Part shown: positions 1-9,000 of the stretch, piece by piece | Layout of the letters: each line of letters starts with the position of its first letter | Position numbering within the stretch: the first letter of the stretch is position 1 | Source: Nageia nagi | Taxonomy: Eukaryota > Pinophyta | Reading direction: 5' to 3' | DNA: 64,000 bases | Assembly (NCBI GenBank): GCA_050084985.1 | Contig: JBITNC010000001.1 | Span: 21,700,001 to 21,764,000 of the forward strand | Notes under the pieces: model-generated | Database searches by the model: none | What the model was told of the DNA's origin: nothing | The model's input: the letters and a program-made list of their open reading frames with translations, nothing else | Program-made: the position numbers and the translations under genes

Positions 1-305
1 ACCATTCTGAACTTAAACAATATCATGATAAAGCTCATTAATACTAGATATAAGTTGAGAAAACTCCCTTTTGATATTACCTTGGGCATGCTTGCCCCTT
101 GCATTTTGCTGTAGAAGGTGATAGCTTGATATGTCTGATAATCTGATAAGCTGATAATCTTGCCGTGATGTTGATGACCCATGACGACAAACTTGACAAC
201 ACACATGACAGTGACCGGACAAACGACTTGACCACACATGCCGGTCGGATGACAACTTGACAAGACCATTTCGCAAGACAAAACATGACAACATACATGA
301 CACCT

Positions 306-432
306 CACAAGACAAGACATGATAACACACATGATCAACTCACAAGACAAGACATGATAACACACATGATCAACTCACAAGACAAGACATGATAACACAC
401 ATGATCAACTCACAAGACAAACATGATAACAC
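306..432. repeat. 35-bp tandem repeat, about 3.6 copies
   Basis: Three near-identical 35-bp units start at 306, 341 and 376, and a shortened fourth at 411. Each carries ACAAGACA, then CATGATAACACACATGATC. The array sits in the 3' non-coding part of the minus-strand Tat-like element and shares the CATGATAA core with the next three repeat families. Confidence 0.9.
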
Positions 433-464
433 ATGACAACACAAGATAACCATAACCATACACA

Positions 465-820
465 AGGGAGAGCTAAGTTCTGCACACTCGGCCTTCGCAC
501 CAAGAGGTGTACCGCAGTTGCATAAGAACCGAACTCCACAAAACAATGATAAGCTAATGGGGAGAGCTAAGTTCCATACAACTGAGCCTTCACACTGGCT
601 GTAGTCACATAAGAATCGAACTCCGCAAAACAATGATAAGCTGATGGGGAGAGCTAAGTTCCATACAACTGAGCCTTCACACTGGCTGCAGTCACATAAG
701 AACCGAACTCCGCAAAACAAGTGATAAGCTGATGGGGAGAGCTAAGTTCCATACAACTGAGCCTTCGCACTAGCTGCAGTCACATAAGAATCGAACTTCG
801 CAAAACAAGTGATAAACTGA
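465..820. repeat. 87-88 bp tandem repeat, four copies
   Basis: Units begin at about 465, 559, 646 and 734 with GGGAGAGCTAAGTTC and end with CAAAACAA.TGATAAGCTGAT. The first copy is the most diverged (93 bp, different centre). The 116-codon minus-strand reading frame across it is a by-product of the repeat. Confidence 0.9.
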
Positions 821-1353
821 TGGAGCTGACACTCCACCAAGAAGCATGATAAGCTGATAATGGGAGCTGGACTCCTCTCATAAGCACATGATAATCGGAC
901 TATGGGAGCTGAACTCCACTCATAAGCACATGATAAGCTGACTATGGAGCTAGACTCCACTCATAAGAACATGATAAGCTGACTATGGGAGCTGGACTCC
1001 ACTCATAAGCACATGATAAGCTGACTATGGGAGCTGGACTCCACTCATAAGCACATGATAAGCTGAATATGGGAGCTGAACTCCACTCATAAGCACATGA
1101 TAAGCTGACTATGGGAGCTGGAATCCACTCATAGGCACATGATAAGCTGACTATGGGAGCTGAACTCCACTCATAAGCACATGATAAGCTGACTATGGGA
1201 GCTGGACTCCACTCATAAGCACATGATAAGCTGACTATGGGAGCTGGACTCCACTCATAAGCACATGATAAGCTGAATATGGGAGCTGAACTCCACTCAT
1301 AAGCACATGATGATCTGACTATGGGAGCTGGGACTCCACTCATAAGCATGATA
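815..1353. repeat. 42-bp tandem repeat, about 13 copies
   Basis: The 42-bp unit contains CACTCATAAGCACATGATAA followed by GCTGACTATGGGAGCTGGACTC. Because 42 is a multiple of 3, the minus strand stays open over the array and reads as a 14-residue peptide repeat (SLSCAYEWSPAPIV). This is a minisatellite, not a gene. Position-specific differences (AACTCC versus GGACTCC) alternate between units, suggesting a higher-order two- or three-unit repeat. Confidence 0.92.
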
Positions 1354-1368
1354 ATCTAATCACTCGAG

Positions 1369-1560
1369 TCTGCAAACACAAAAACTCAAAGTAATATTCT
1401 CCTGGATACATCATTCATCAAACACCTATGACGCACACATGATACTTAGATAAGCTGATAATTCAGATCTACAAACATGAAACTTCAAGGTAATATTCTC
1501 CTGGATATATCATTCGTCAAACATCTATGATGCACTCATGATACTCAATAAGCTGATTTT
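1369..1560. repeat. 98-bp direct duplication
   Basis: Two copies, from about 1369 and 1467, share CTGGATA.ATCATTC.TCAA and GTAATATTCTCCTGGATA, and each ends in ATAAGCTGAT. They are roughly 85-90 percent alike by eye. This is the last member of the tandem-repeat block that follows gag in the minus-strand element. Confidence 0.8.
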
Positions 1561-2284
1561 CTGGATAAAGGAATGCGGGCGGTCCTTTCTTGCTGACTTA
1601 GAATACCGACGGCCTTCTCTAAGACCGCGGGTGGTTATTTTCTTAAGGATTCATCAAAAATCATGAAAATCACACCCCTACGAATTACCTCTAGATTCCA
1701 AATTGCCCCTAGAGTTTTTCTATTGAATACCCTAGCCAATCATTTTTCCCTTTTTATTTTGAATTTCTGGTATCATGGCTGTACCATGCTCATCCGTACA
1801 AACCTGTACCCTAAATTTTCTCAACCTTTGTGCACCAAGGAGCCTGATATACATATCACTGTATATGAGATAAAACTGAGCACTATGCCAAGAGGCCTGA
1901 TATATATGATAAAACTGATCACTGTATATGAGATAAAACTGAGCACCGTGTCAAGAGGCCTGTAGAAGAACTGATATCTACCCCAAGAGATATGCAAAGT
2001 AGTGACCCCAAAGCAGAAACTCCATACTGAGGGGGATCCAGTGACCTTCATTCCAACAAAAATAGATCACAAAAGGAGACCGCAGGCGGTCTTCACTGCT
2101 AGATATGGAGTGCTGGCGCTCTTTTTCTTACATAAAAATGGATCCCCATTTCCTCTACCATAATGTTGGTTAGCGTGTCTACCCTAATGTTAGTTTTGTT
2201 AGTATCAGTATGATCATGGGTGCTCACCAAATGATATTTCCGAAGGGCAACTCACCCCCGCTAGCGCTAGCTTCATGTTGATTT
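1561..2284. other. Non-coding spacer downstream of gag with GC-rich inverted repeats
   Basis: No credible reading frame. It holds GC-rich inverted repeats of the type GACCGC-NN-GCGGTC at about 1574-1585 (half), 1622-1635 and 2078-2091, a 63-bp direct duplication (CACTGTATATGAGATAAAAC at 1857 and 1920), and a perfect 12-bp palindrome GCTAGCGCTAGC at 2260-2271 just after the gag stop codon. In a complete Ty3/gypsy element protease and RT would start here on the minus strand; no pol motif is seen, so the element appears gag-only, at least as far as the window edge. Confidence 0.6.
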
Positions 2285-3361
2285 TTACACCATGGTGCCC
2301 CAGTGATAATAGGGCCTCTTTGTTGTACCTTCTTGTGCATACATTATTCCTGTATTATGTTTTGGCATGGGGTCTTTGTAGATTCCTAAGTTTCTATTAT
2401 CTGCATGCACAGGAGCTTTCCCTTTTATGTCAGGTTTTTCAAATGAGATTGCTTTTCTATCTACCAGATCTTGGATGATATCTCTAAGTTTTCTACATTC
2501 ACATGTTTTGTGGCCATGAACTCTATGGTATAGGCAAAATCCTCCTGTAGTTTTAGTGGCTTGTTGGTTTACAGGTGGCAATTGAATTAGACCCTTCTTC
2601 ACCAATAATTGCAACAACTCATTATGATCTTCTGTGATTTTGGTGTATACTCGGGGAGTCGAAGTTTTGCTTGATTTTTGTTTATGTTTTTCTTGTGTGA
2701 TTATGTTGATTGTTGTAGTTTCCCTTTCTTCTTTTCTAAGTTTCCACAAACCAATTTTCATCATGTGTTGCTCTTTTCGAATCATGGAATCGATCATTTC
2801 AGAGAGGGGTTGGTCTAGATAGTTAAGGAATTCAAGCATCATCTCATCTCTAATGGAGTTTATCTACATGTGTTTTAGTTCTTTCTCATTCAAGTTTATG
2901 AATTTTGCAATTTTCTTCCATTCAGTTACAAACTTGCTAATTGGTTGATTTTCTTTTTGTTTCATTTTGGCAAGATCTATAATGAGTGGTTTTCTCTTTA
3001 TGTTATATTGATATTGATCTATGAATTCACGTTTTAGTTGCTCATAACTCTTGATGCTTTGATTTTCAAGTCCGTAGTACCAGTCGGATGCTTCTTTCCC
3101 TAAGCTAAGTGAAAAAAGTCTAGCTAACATATCAGAATCATATTGATGTCTATAAGCTGCTTCTTCAAAGATTGCAATATGCATTCGTGGATCACTCCTA
3201 CCATTATATTTGTCAAAATCTATGTCTTTCCCTTCCCAAATTTTACTTCTTATTCTTGAACAAAGAGGGTGACTTACTTCTAGTTTTTCATTCTCCTTTG
3301 CTTCATTTAAATGTATTAGCCTTTTCAATTGTTCAGCCATGTTTGCTAATTGAGCTCTCAT
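2285..3361 (-). pseudogene. gag: Gag of a Tat/Ogre-like Ty3/gypsy element, one in-frame stop
   Basis: Read right to left, this is a 358-codon Gag frame interrupted by a single TAG (2866-2864). The frame is otherwise intact on both sides, with no frameshift. The first part (from MRAQLANMAEQL) holds the retrotransposon Gag core: DFDKYNGRSDP, then LFSLSLGKEASDWYYGL, then FIDQYQYN and a KQKENQPISKFVTEWKKI stretch. The second part has a zinc-finger-like motif, CLYHRVHGHKTCECRKL followed by IQDLVDR, typical of Tat/Ogre Gag proteins (C-Y-H...G-H-x-T-x-x-C) rather than the usual CCHC knuckle. Gag would form the virus-like particle and package the RNA. The start ATG overlaps the ORF1 stop (ATGA). Pol does not follow. 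The TAG replaces one sense codon, so the reading frame could be a recent loss or a suppressible stop. Confidence 0.85.
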
Positions 3362-4440
3362 TTTATCTGATTTTTCTTTTTCAATTGATGAGTTGGATTA
3401 ACTTCAAGTTGTTTATTTATGAAATCCAAGTTTTTAGGTTCTTCTTCACTTTCATAATCAAGTATTCCAGGAGTGAATCTTCCTATTTGTTCTCTCCATT
3501 CATGAATCAGTTGATTTTCTAGTTCTCCCATGATGACCTGTCTTACACTCACTTGAGCTTTCCGGTAAGATTTTGTATTTATTATTTTCTTTACCTCTAC
3601 CTCTTTGATTTTCTTTTCTTTATCTGACCAAAAAGGGTAAGCATTAAGGAGTTTTTGTGCAACAGGGTCTGTTTCAAGTTCTATTTCTGACTCACTATCA
3701 GACTCATCATCAAACTCAATTATTTCATCTTCTTCTTCTAATGCAAATGCCAAAGATGATGAAGAGGGTTCACAAACATTTTGTTTAACTATCTCAGGGG
3801 TAAAAGAGTTTTGATCATGATGGAGCATACAAAAGTTGATATGACTTTCCATGGTATAAACGGGCCGCGGGCGATCTATTTCCACAGGGTTTAGATCGTG
3901 AGCGGTCTTATTATGATTGATTATGATGCTTGAAACAAAGATTGGTTCACTAAGAAATGTTCTAAAGGGAAATCTGAGACCATTCACAGTTAAAAATTCA
4001 TAGATTTTATGCAATGAATAAACTATGGTAGGGTCTTCAGAGAACTTGTAGAATGCCCCAAAATGCTCTATGAATTTTTGTATCAACCTTAGTTTATCTT
4101 CAGTGAGGTTTGGATTGTTAGATTTTACCCAACGATAAAGGACCAATTGTGATTTGTTTTCCAAAGGTAGAACTAGATTTTCTAAAATTCCTCCTCCAAG
4201 GGTTTCATTATCCAAGCTATCATTATCCTCGGAATCACCATGATAGGGTTCCTCACCTGGCAGTTTATCTTTGATAATCCTAGGAGCACTTTCTCTGTTT
4301 ATTCTAGCACTTTTCCTAGTTGGCTCTATTCCTTTCCATATTTTTCTTTTTCTCCTATTTTGTTCCGATGATGATTGAACTAATGAAGGATAATCTGACA
4401 ATTCATTTATATCTCTACCCATTGTTGAATCAGAAAGCAT
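3358..4440 (-). CDS. ORF1 protein upstream of gag, Ogre-like arrangement
   Basis: An uninterrupted 360-codon frame that begins 3 nt after the primer binding site, so almost no leader exists. The protein is hydrophilic. The N-terminus is basic (RRKRKIWKG); residues about 95-190 form the most structured part (LYRWVKSNNPNLTEDKLRLI, FIEHFGAFYKFSEDP, TFLSEPIFVSSIIIN). A strongly acidic stretch follows (EEEDEIIEFDDESDSESEIE), then a charged C-terminus. I recognise no catalytic motif. An extra ORF before gag is a known hallmark of Ogre elements (established); that this is the same protein is inference. Its stop codon TGA overlaps the gag ATG by ATGA, one base back in frame, suggesting coupled re-initiation or frameshifting. 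It is the longest intact frame in the window and much better preserved than its surroundings, so the element may be relatively young. Confidence 0.7.
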   Translation of the reverse strand: MLSDSTMGRDINELSDYPSLVQSSSEQNRRKRKIWKGIEPTRKSARINRESAPRIIKDKLPGEEPYHGDSEDNDSLDNETLGGGILENLVLPLENKSQLVLYRWVKSNNPNLTEDKLRLIQKFIEHFGAFYKFSEDPTIVYSLHKIYEFLTVNGLRFPFRTFLSEPIFVSSIIINHNKTAHDLNPVEIDRPRPVYTMESHINFCMLHHDQNSFTPEIVKQNVCEPSSSSLAFALEEEDEIIEFDDESDSESEIELETDPVAQKLLNAYPFWSDKEKKIKEVEVKKIINTKSYRKAQVSVRQVIMGELENQLIHEWREQIGRFTPGILDYESEEEPKNLDFINKQLEVNPTHQLKKKNQIK

Positions 4441-4442
4441 GC

Positions 4443-4460
4443 TTCACGTCGGGTTCACCA
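4443..4460 (-). other. Primer binding site for tRNA-Trp
   Basis: The plus strand reads TTCACGTCGGGTTCACCA, identical over 18 nt to the 3' end of plant cytosolic tRNA-Trp (CCA) including its CCA tail, as I know that sequence. On the minus strand this is TGGTGAACCC.., placed 2 nt after the inferred LTR end and 3 nt before the ORF1 start, as a primer binding site should be. No acceptor 5' half or anticodon arm lies to its left, so it is not a tRNA gene. Confidence 0.88.
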
Positions 4461-5038
4461 AATGTTTACAAATAAAATTGAATTTGCAAATAAACAAACA
4501 GAGAAATATCTACAAACTCAATATTACCTGTATACTAGCTATGGATAGCGATTTATTCTAGATATCAATAAACAACATAAGCAATTCAGCAGTGTACTTG
4601 TACCAACCAAATCTGTGATTTATGTACTTACCTCATGGAATGTACCTGACAACGAAAGATGTAGATATTGGTGATGTAGTGATGATAAGCTGCCTTTTCC
4701 ACAACGTCGTGACCTGCAAGGATGCGAAAAGAGGACCGCGGGCGGTCCGTTTCAGTAGTATTAGAGCACTGACGGTGTTCTTCCGTTCACAAAGGAGCGC
4801 CGGCGGCCCTAGCTTGATAGCTTTGACCTCTCGATTAGGTCCAGATCTTCAATATAGATATCTCAGATTGCAGTGCAATATCAGAATGGATCACATATGT
4901 CAGGAGAGCTCGCGTAAGGAAGCACACAAACCACAGCCTTGTAGGCGGTACCAAGAGATACCTTAAGGGGTAGCCACTTACAAGACCATACACGGGATCA
5001 TGTGTATCCTTGTTGTTGTGGACTTACTATTAGATCCC

Positions 5039-5049
5039 TTATTATATAG
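5039..5049 (-). promoter_or_regulatory. TATA-like box in the candidate LTR
   Basis: The minus strand reads CTATATAATAA. Transcription would start about 30 bp to the left (near 5010), leaving an R-U5 of about 550 bp before the primer site at 4460. The placement fits an LTR promoter but rests on motif alone. Confidence 0.4.
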
Positions 5050-5134
5050 ATAATAGATAATACCGCCCATAGGTCGGCGTGCATCCACATAAATAAGGTT
5101 AATTCACAAGATTTAAGATAAACACATCAATAAA

Positions 5135-5228
5135 CAAGATAATGCATGCAATACTCAAGATAAACCATGCAATATTCAAGATAACCCATGCAATATTCAA
5201 GATAACCTATGCAATATTCATATTCAAG
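5135..5228. repeat. 21-bp tandem repeat, four copies
   Basis: Units starting at 5135, 5156, 5177 and 5198 read CAAGATAACCCATGCAATATT with small changes. They lie upstream of the TATA-like box, where LTR U3 enhancers would be, so they may be part of the LTR. Confidence 0.8.
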
Positions 5229-5790
5229 CCAAACATTGATATTATCACTTTAATCCATTCAAGACATATAGTTAGGCCAAGCATATTTCATTAATTCATT
5301 GATTTAAAAGCATAAAATCATTTTTATGTGTTAACAGATATGATTCACATGCATATTAAGAAAGGAAAGTTTTTGTTAATATATAGTCAACTTAAGTATA
5401 CATCTTCTAGTAAGGATAATCATAAAAAATCATACCAAAGGAATGAGAATCATCAAGTAAATATGGTGTAACCAAATGTAAATAAAGAAGAAAAAGAACC
5501 TTTCTACAAGCTCCCTATAGCTCCCACACAAATGTTCAAAGATTGTTTAATAAAGAGATTGATAGAACCTTAAAAGGGAAGAGAAGATGGTGAACATGAA
5601 AAGAAGCCCATTGGTACAAATAGAACATTAATTATTTGTATTATCAATTCAAAGGTCATGCCACTAATGGGTGTATTTAAATGAATAAGAAGTTGCATCA
5701 AATTTTATAAAATGGATAAGTTAATTATGTTATAGAGGAGGAATCTGATAATGAAATTGTGCACAACCTAAAGATGAAGGATAAAATAAT
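5229..5790. other. Non-coding stretch
   Basis: AT-rich sequence without recognisable coding, RNA or repeat structure. It may hold the outer part of the Tat-like LTR. Confidence 0.5.
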
Positions 5791-6440
5791 ATGATAAACA
5801 TGATTTCTCTTATTGAAGATTGTATCCAAGCACAAAAAGGTAATAATGGAGGTAATACTAAACCCTTTTGTGATCATAATTCTTTTTCTAATAAAAATAG
5901 CTTATATGATTTATGCATGAAATCTAGTTATCATAGAGAATTTATCCATAATATTTTTACAAAATGGGTTATTGATGCTAATATTACCACAAGTGCTCTT
6001 GTAGATATATTTGAATCTTTTAGACATGTTATCTCAATAAAATCAGAAGATAATGCATTCCTTACTCAAGATATTGGAAGTTAAGATGAATATAAAATAG
6101 TAGAGGAATATAAAGATATCCACCAAATAGTCAATATGGTCTTCCATGATGATGAAAATTATGAACAACAAGATGAAGTACTAGAAGATAAAGTTGAATA
6201 GGAAAGCATGAATACATATCAAGATGTAGATGAGGACACCTCTTTAGTTAATCATAACCCAAAAGCAACCTTGGACACTAAGCACCCACACTAAGGGTAT
6301 CACTTGTACTACCATCATAAATCAAGGAAAAGGATAACATTTTCAAGAAGGACCACTCACACATGTCTAAATAAGGCCAAATAAAAGGAATGTGCTTGTT
6401 TAAATATACCATTATGCTAAATATTCACAAAAGGAAGATT
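5791..6440 (+). pseudogene. Unassigned decayed coding-like region
   Basis: An open frame of 97 codons (5791-6084, LIEDCIQAQKGNN.., FTKWVIDANITTSALVDIFE) continues in the same frame past a stop as an acidic stretch (DEYKIVEEYKDI, FHDDENYEQQDEVLEDKVE). A third piece, about 6290-6440, reads GYHLYYHHKSRKRITFSRRT with further stops. The three pieces in one frame over 600 bp argue for a former protein. I do not recognise the family; it may be the C-terminal part of a retroelement gag polyprotein like that at 33-35 kb. No PBS, LTR or pol motif is attached. Confidence 0.35.
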
Positions 6441-7537
6441 CATTTAAAGGGAATTAACATCAAAGTTGCATTTCACATGAACACTCTTCAAGTAATGTTT
6501 CCCATATTTTTCATATAATACAGACTTGAATTCTTATATAGATTACTTATGCATTTTCATATAGAATATTTTGTATCATGTATTGCATACAACTCCTTTG
6601 TTGGTTGGGGGCTTAATTAACCATCACTTGTTCCCTTTGTTGCTTAGGGATATAATTAACCGTAATGTCTTTATATTTTTATGTCTTTACGTCTATATGG
6701 TCAATTTATTATGTTTATTTCAATCATTTTGTCTAATATTATATTTATGGTTAAGTGTTTATAAAGATTTTTAATTCAATCATGGCTTGTCAAAATAATT
6801 CATTCATGACATGGTTTAAGAAATATCAAAAGGAAAAGTAAAATGGTTTTCAATTTACAATGGATCAATAAGGATGTTTTAGAAGTTCATGATCGGTGAT
6901 TTCAAATGAGAAAATGAATAAATAATCAAATGCAAATGTTGGGGCATATTATTAGTTTTTACTCTATATTGGGGGCATGCCCTTAATAATATAAATGTTA
7001 TCTTCATTGACATGCTTATCTCTCACATATATGAATTATGATCTTTTGTTACATGTTATGCTTATTATGATCAAACATTATGATGTTATTGTTATGATCA
7101 CTTGATTATGACAACTTGATTACTCCCTTTGTTGTTTGGGGCACTAACCATAACTTTATGATAATTGTTATGATCCTTTTAGTATGATAATTTGGATATT
7201 AATCATTTATATTATGACATAAATTTGCATGATCCTATGATTTAAATTTTTTTTAATATCTATATTATATTTGAAAGATATTATTTTTCATTTTATCCAT
7301 AGGAAAAATTAAAATCCAATTTCTTTATAATCCTCAATATCTACGTTGACAACAATGATTATGCTAGCATTTGTATCTACACTAAGCCTTTCACATTCAA
7401 AATAGTCATCAATGGTAAGGTTAGGTATCATTTTCTAAACCAACCATTATTTATGATATATCTTTATGATTCATACATTTGCATATAATAATGGGGCATG
7501 AGCTTCATGATGATGTTGACATATTTTATTATGATCT
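6441..7537. other. Non-coding stretch with a thrice-repeated motif
   Basis: No gene seen. A motif close to CTTTGTTG.TTGGGG followed by TAA.CAT recurs at about 6595, 6634 and 7127, and GGGGCAT recurs at 6952, 6971 and 7492. These may be traces of an old degraded element. Confidence 0.4.
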
Positions 7538-7976
7538 TGTTATTAAAATTCATTATGTAATAATATTTTTTTAATGTAAATTCACTTAATGCTTAAAATA
7601 TCTTTAGATACCTTAAAGCATTAAGGGAATGAAACTAGAAAAATCTTTAACCTTACCCTTGGGTAAAAGGGAGGTTAAAGTAAAGGTTTCATCTTATAAA
7701 TAGAGGTGTACCCCTCTCTCTTGTAATCAAGTTTTGAAGAAGAGTTATGTTAAAGGTTTAGAGTTTGGAGAGATAGGAAGAGATTCTATAAGAGAGGTTC
7801 TTGAGAATAAGAAAATCTTGGTTAGTGGATGTACTCCCAAGGATGGAGGAACCACTTTATATCTTATTTTTATTATGAGAATGGTTTGTGTTATTATGTT
7901 ATTGCATTGATGTTGTGAGTGCCTTCTTGATATCTTGATAGATTAGAAGTTAATTCAAAAAGGGTTAATTTTTTCA
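7538..7976 (+). mobile_element. LTR of Ty1/copia copy A
   Basis: It begins TGTTATTAAAATTC and ends TTTTTTCA, 2 nt before a primer site. It aligns along its length with the LTRs at 11150 and 27970: CTTTAACCTTACCCTT.GGT, ACTCCCAAGGA.GGAG, CACTT.TATCTT. A TATA-like box lies at ATCTTATAAATAGAG (about 7692-7706), followed by GGTGTACCCCTC; transcription probably starts there. No target-site duplication was found with any downstream LTR. Confidence 0.82.
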
Positions 7977-7978
7977 AG

Positions 7979-7990
7979 TGGTATCAAAGC
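7979..7990 (+). other. Primer binding site, initiator tRNA-Met type (copy A)
   Basis: TGGTATCAAAGC differs by one base from the TGGTATCAGAGC that pairs with plant initiator tRNA-Met, and sits 2 nt after the LTR end. Confidence 0.85.
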
Positions 7991-8075
7991 TTGACTTGGA
8001 GGCCTCATCTTCAACTTGAAGGATAATCCCTATTTTCTCCATTACTCCTTGTGAGGTAAAAAAGGGCTTGAAGTA

Positions 8076-9000
8076 ATGGGAGACTCTTTTACATCCAAAC
8101 ATATCCTATATGGTTCCAATTATGTCTTTTGAGAACCTACAATGAAAGTAGAACTTCAAGAACTAAACCTTTGGATGATTGTTAGTGAAAAGTAAGTTGC
8201 TCTATTAGGGAAGAAAGAACTTGAAGCTTATAATACAAAAAATGATTTGGCAACTTCTATGATCTTTTTTGATATTTCAGATGAAATCCTCCTCATGATA
8301 TCTTTTACAAACTCTACAAAGGAAGCTTGGAATAAACTAAAGAGTATCTATCTCAACACCAAATTCTCTAGATAGTTCACCATTCTTTAGAAGTTACTGC
8401 AATCATATCAAGAGGAAAATGAAAGTGTGGCAATATATCTAAATAAGGTTATTGATTTTAGGATCCATCTTGTAAGATGTTGTTACAATTGGATCAATAA
8501 TGAGTTTCTTACATTCATCATCCTTCAAAGCCTCTCTACTAAATTTAGTCACTTTATGAATGTTATTGAAGCAAAGCTTGATGATAAAAATTAAGTGTTC
8601 TTCTTGAAAAATATATCAAGGCTTCTCTTGAAACATGAAAAAAAACTTAACAATAAAGTGTTTAAACCCTCTCCTAAGGAACATTCTATGGCACTAGGAC
8701 CAATGAAGCCTCACTTAAAAAATAAAGGCCATAACAAAAAGAAGGGTTCTTATGATCGATAAAATAACTTCAAGAAAGGTAAAAATAAGAAGCATTATGA
8801 CCCTAATAAGATAAGAAAATCCAAAGCCAAATTTGATGTCAATTGTAATTTCTATGGAATCTTTGTTCATAAGGAAGCTAATTGCTATAAGAAAAAGAAA
8901 TAATAAGATAGAAATTGTAATTTTTGTGGCATATAAGGTCATAAGGAAGATGATTACTATAAGAAAAACAAACATCAAAGTGAAAAAATATCTAAAAATC
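8076..9000 (+). pseudogene. gag: Gag of Ty1/copia copy A, decayed
   Basis: The frame starts at ATG 8076 (MGDSFTSKHILYGSNY) and is interrupted by stops and small frameshifts. Family features are clear: KLKSIYLNTK, FLTFIILQSLSTKFSHFM, a basic region (KKGSYDR, KKGKNKKHYDPNK) and a zinc knuckle. The knuckle occurs twice in tandem. It parallels copy B at 13771-14599. Gag would build the particle and bind RNA; this copy cannot make a full protein. Unlike copy B, the gag ATG lies only about 85 bp after the primer site. Confidence 0.85.
8839..8961 (+). repeat. Tandemly duplicated zinc-knuckle segment in Gag copy A
   Basis: Two copies of an about 72-bp segment encode CNFYGIFVHKEANCYKKKK and CNFCGI-GHKEDDYYKKNK. 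The first has lost the second Cys (Tyr), the second has lost the last Cys (Tyr) and contains a stop. Copy B has a single knuckle (CNLCGIYGHMEVNCFKKK). Confidence 0.75.

Larger units (their letters stand above)
4463..5500 (-). mobile_element. Candidate 5' LTR of the gag-only Tat-like element (outer end unresolved)
   Basis: The minus-strand LTR should end 2 nt before the primer site; on the plus strand this gives a start TGTTTACAAATA at 4463. Inside it are a GC-rich inverted repeat with 7-bp arms (GGACCGC-GG-GCGGTCC, 4733-4748), a second at about 4796-4809, and a TATA-like box on the minus strand. The outer edge cannot be fixed because the partner LTR is outside the window; somewhere between 5060 and 5500 is plausible. 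Confidence 0.5.

Noticed and set aside
942-1349. 135-codon open frame on the minus strand
   Set aside because: It is created by a 42-bp tandem repeat whose length is a multiple of three; no start context or non-repeat coding sequence.
1663-1965. 100-codon plus-strand frame
   Set aside because: Spans the 63-bp duplication and non-coding spacer; no similarity to anything recognised.
2219-2232. Second primer-site-like sequence (minus strand TTTGGTGAGCACCC) next to a TG start
   Set aside because: It resembles the primer site at 4443-4460, but it lies just after gag with no LTR sequence to its right (that is gag coding), so it is taken as coincidence.
4443-4460. Possible tRNA-Trp gene (plus strand)
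   Set aside because: Only the 3' end including CCA is present; plant nuclear tRNA genes do not encode CCA and no other arm is found. It is a primer binding site.
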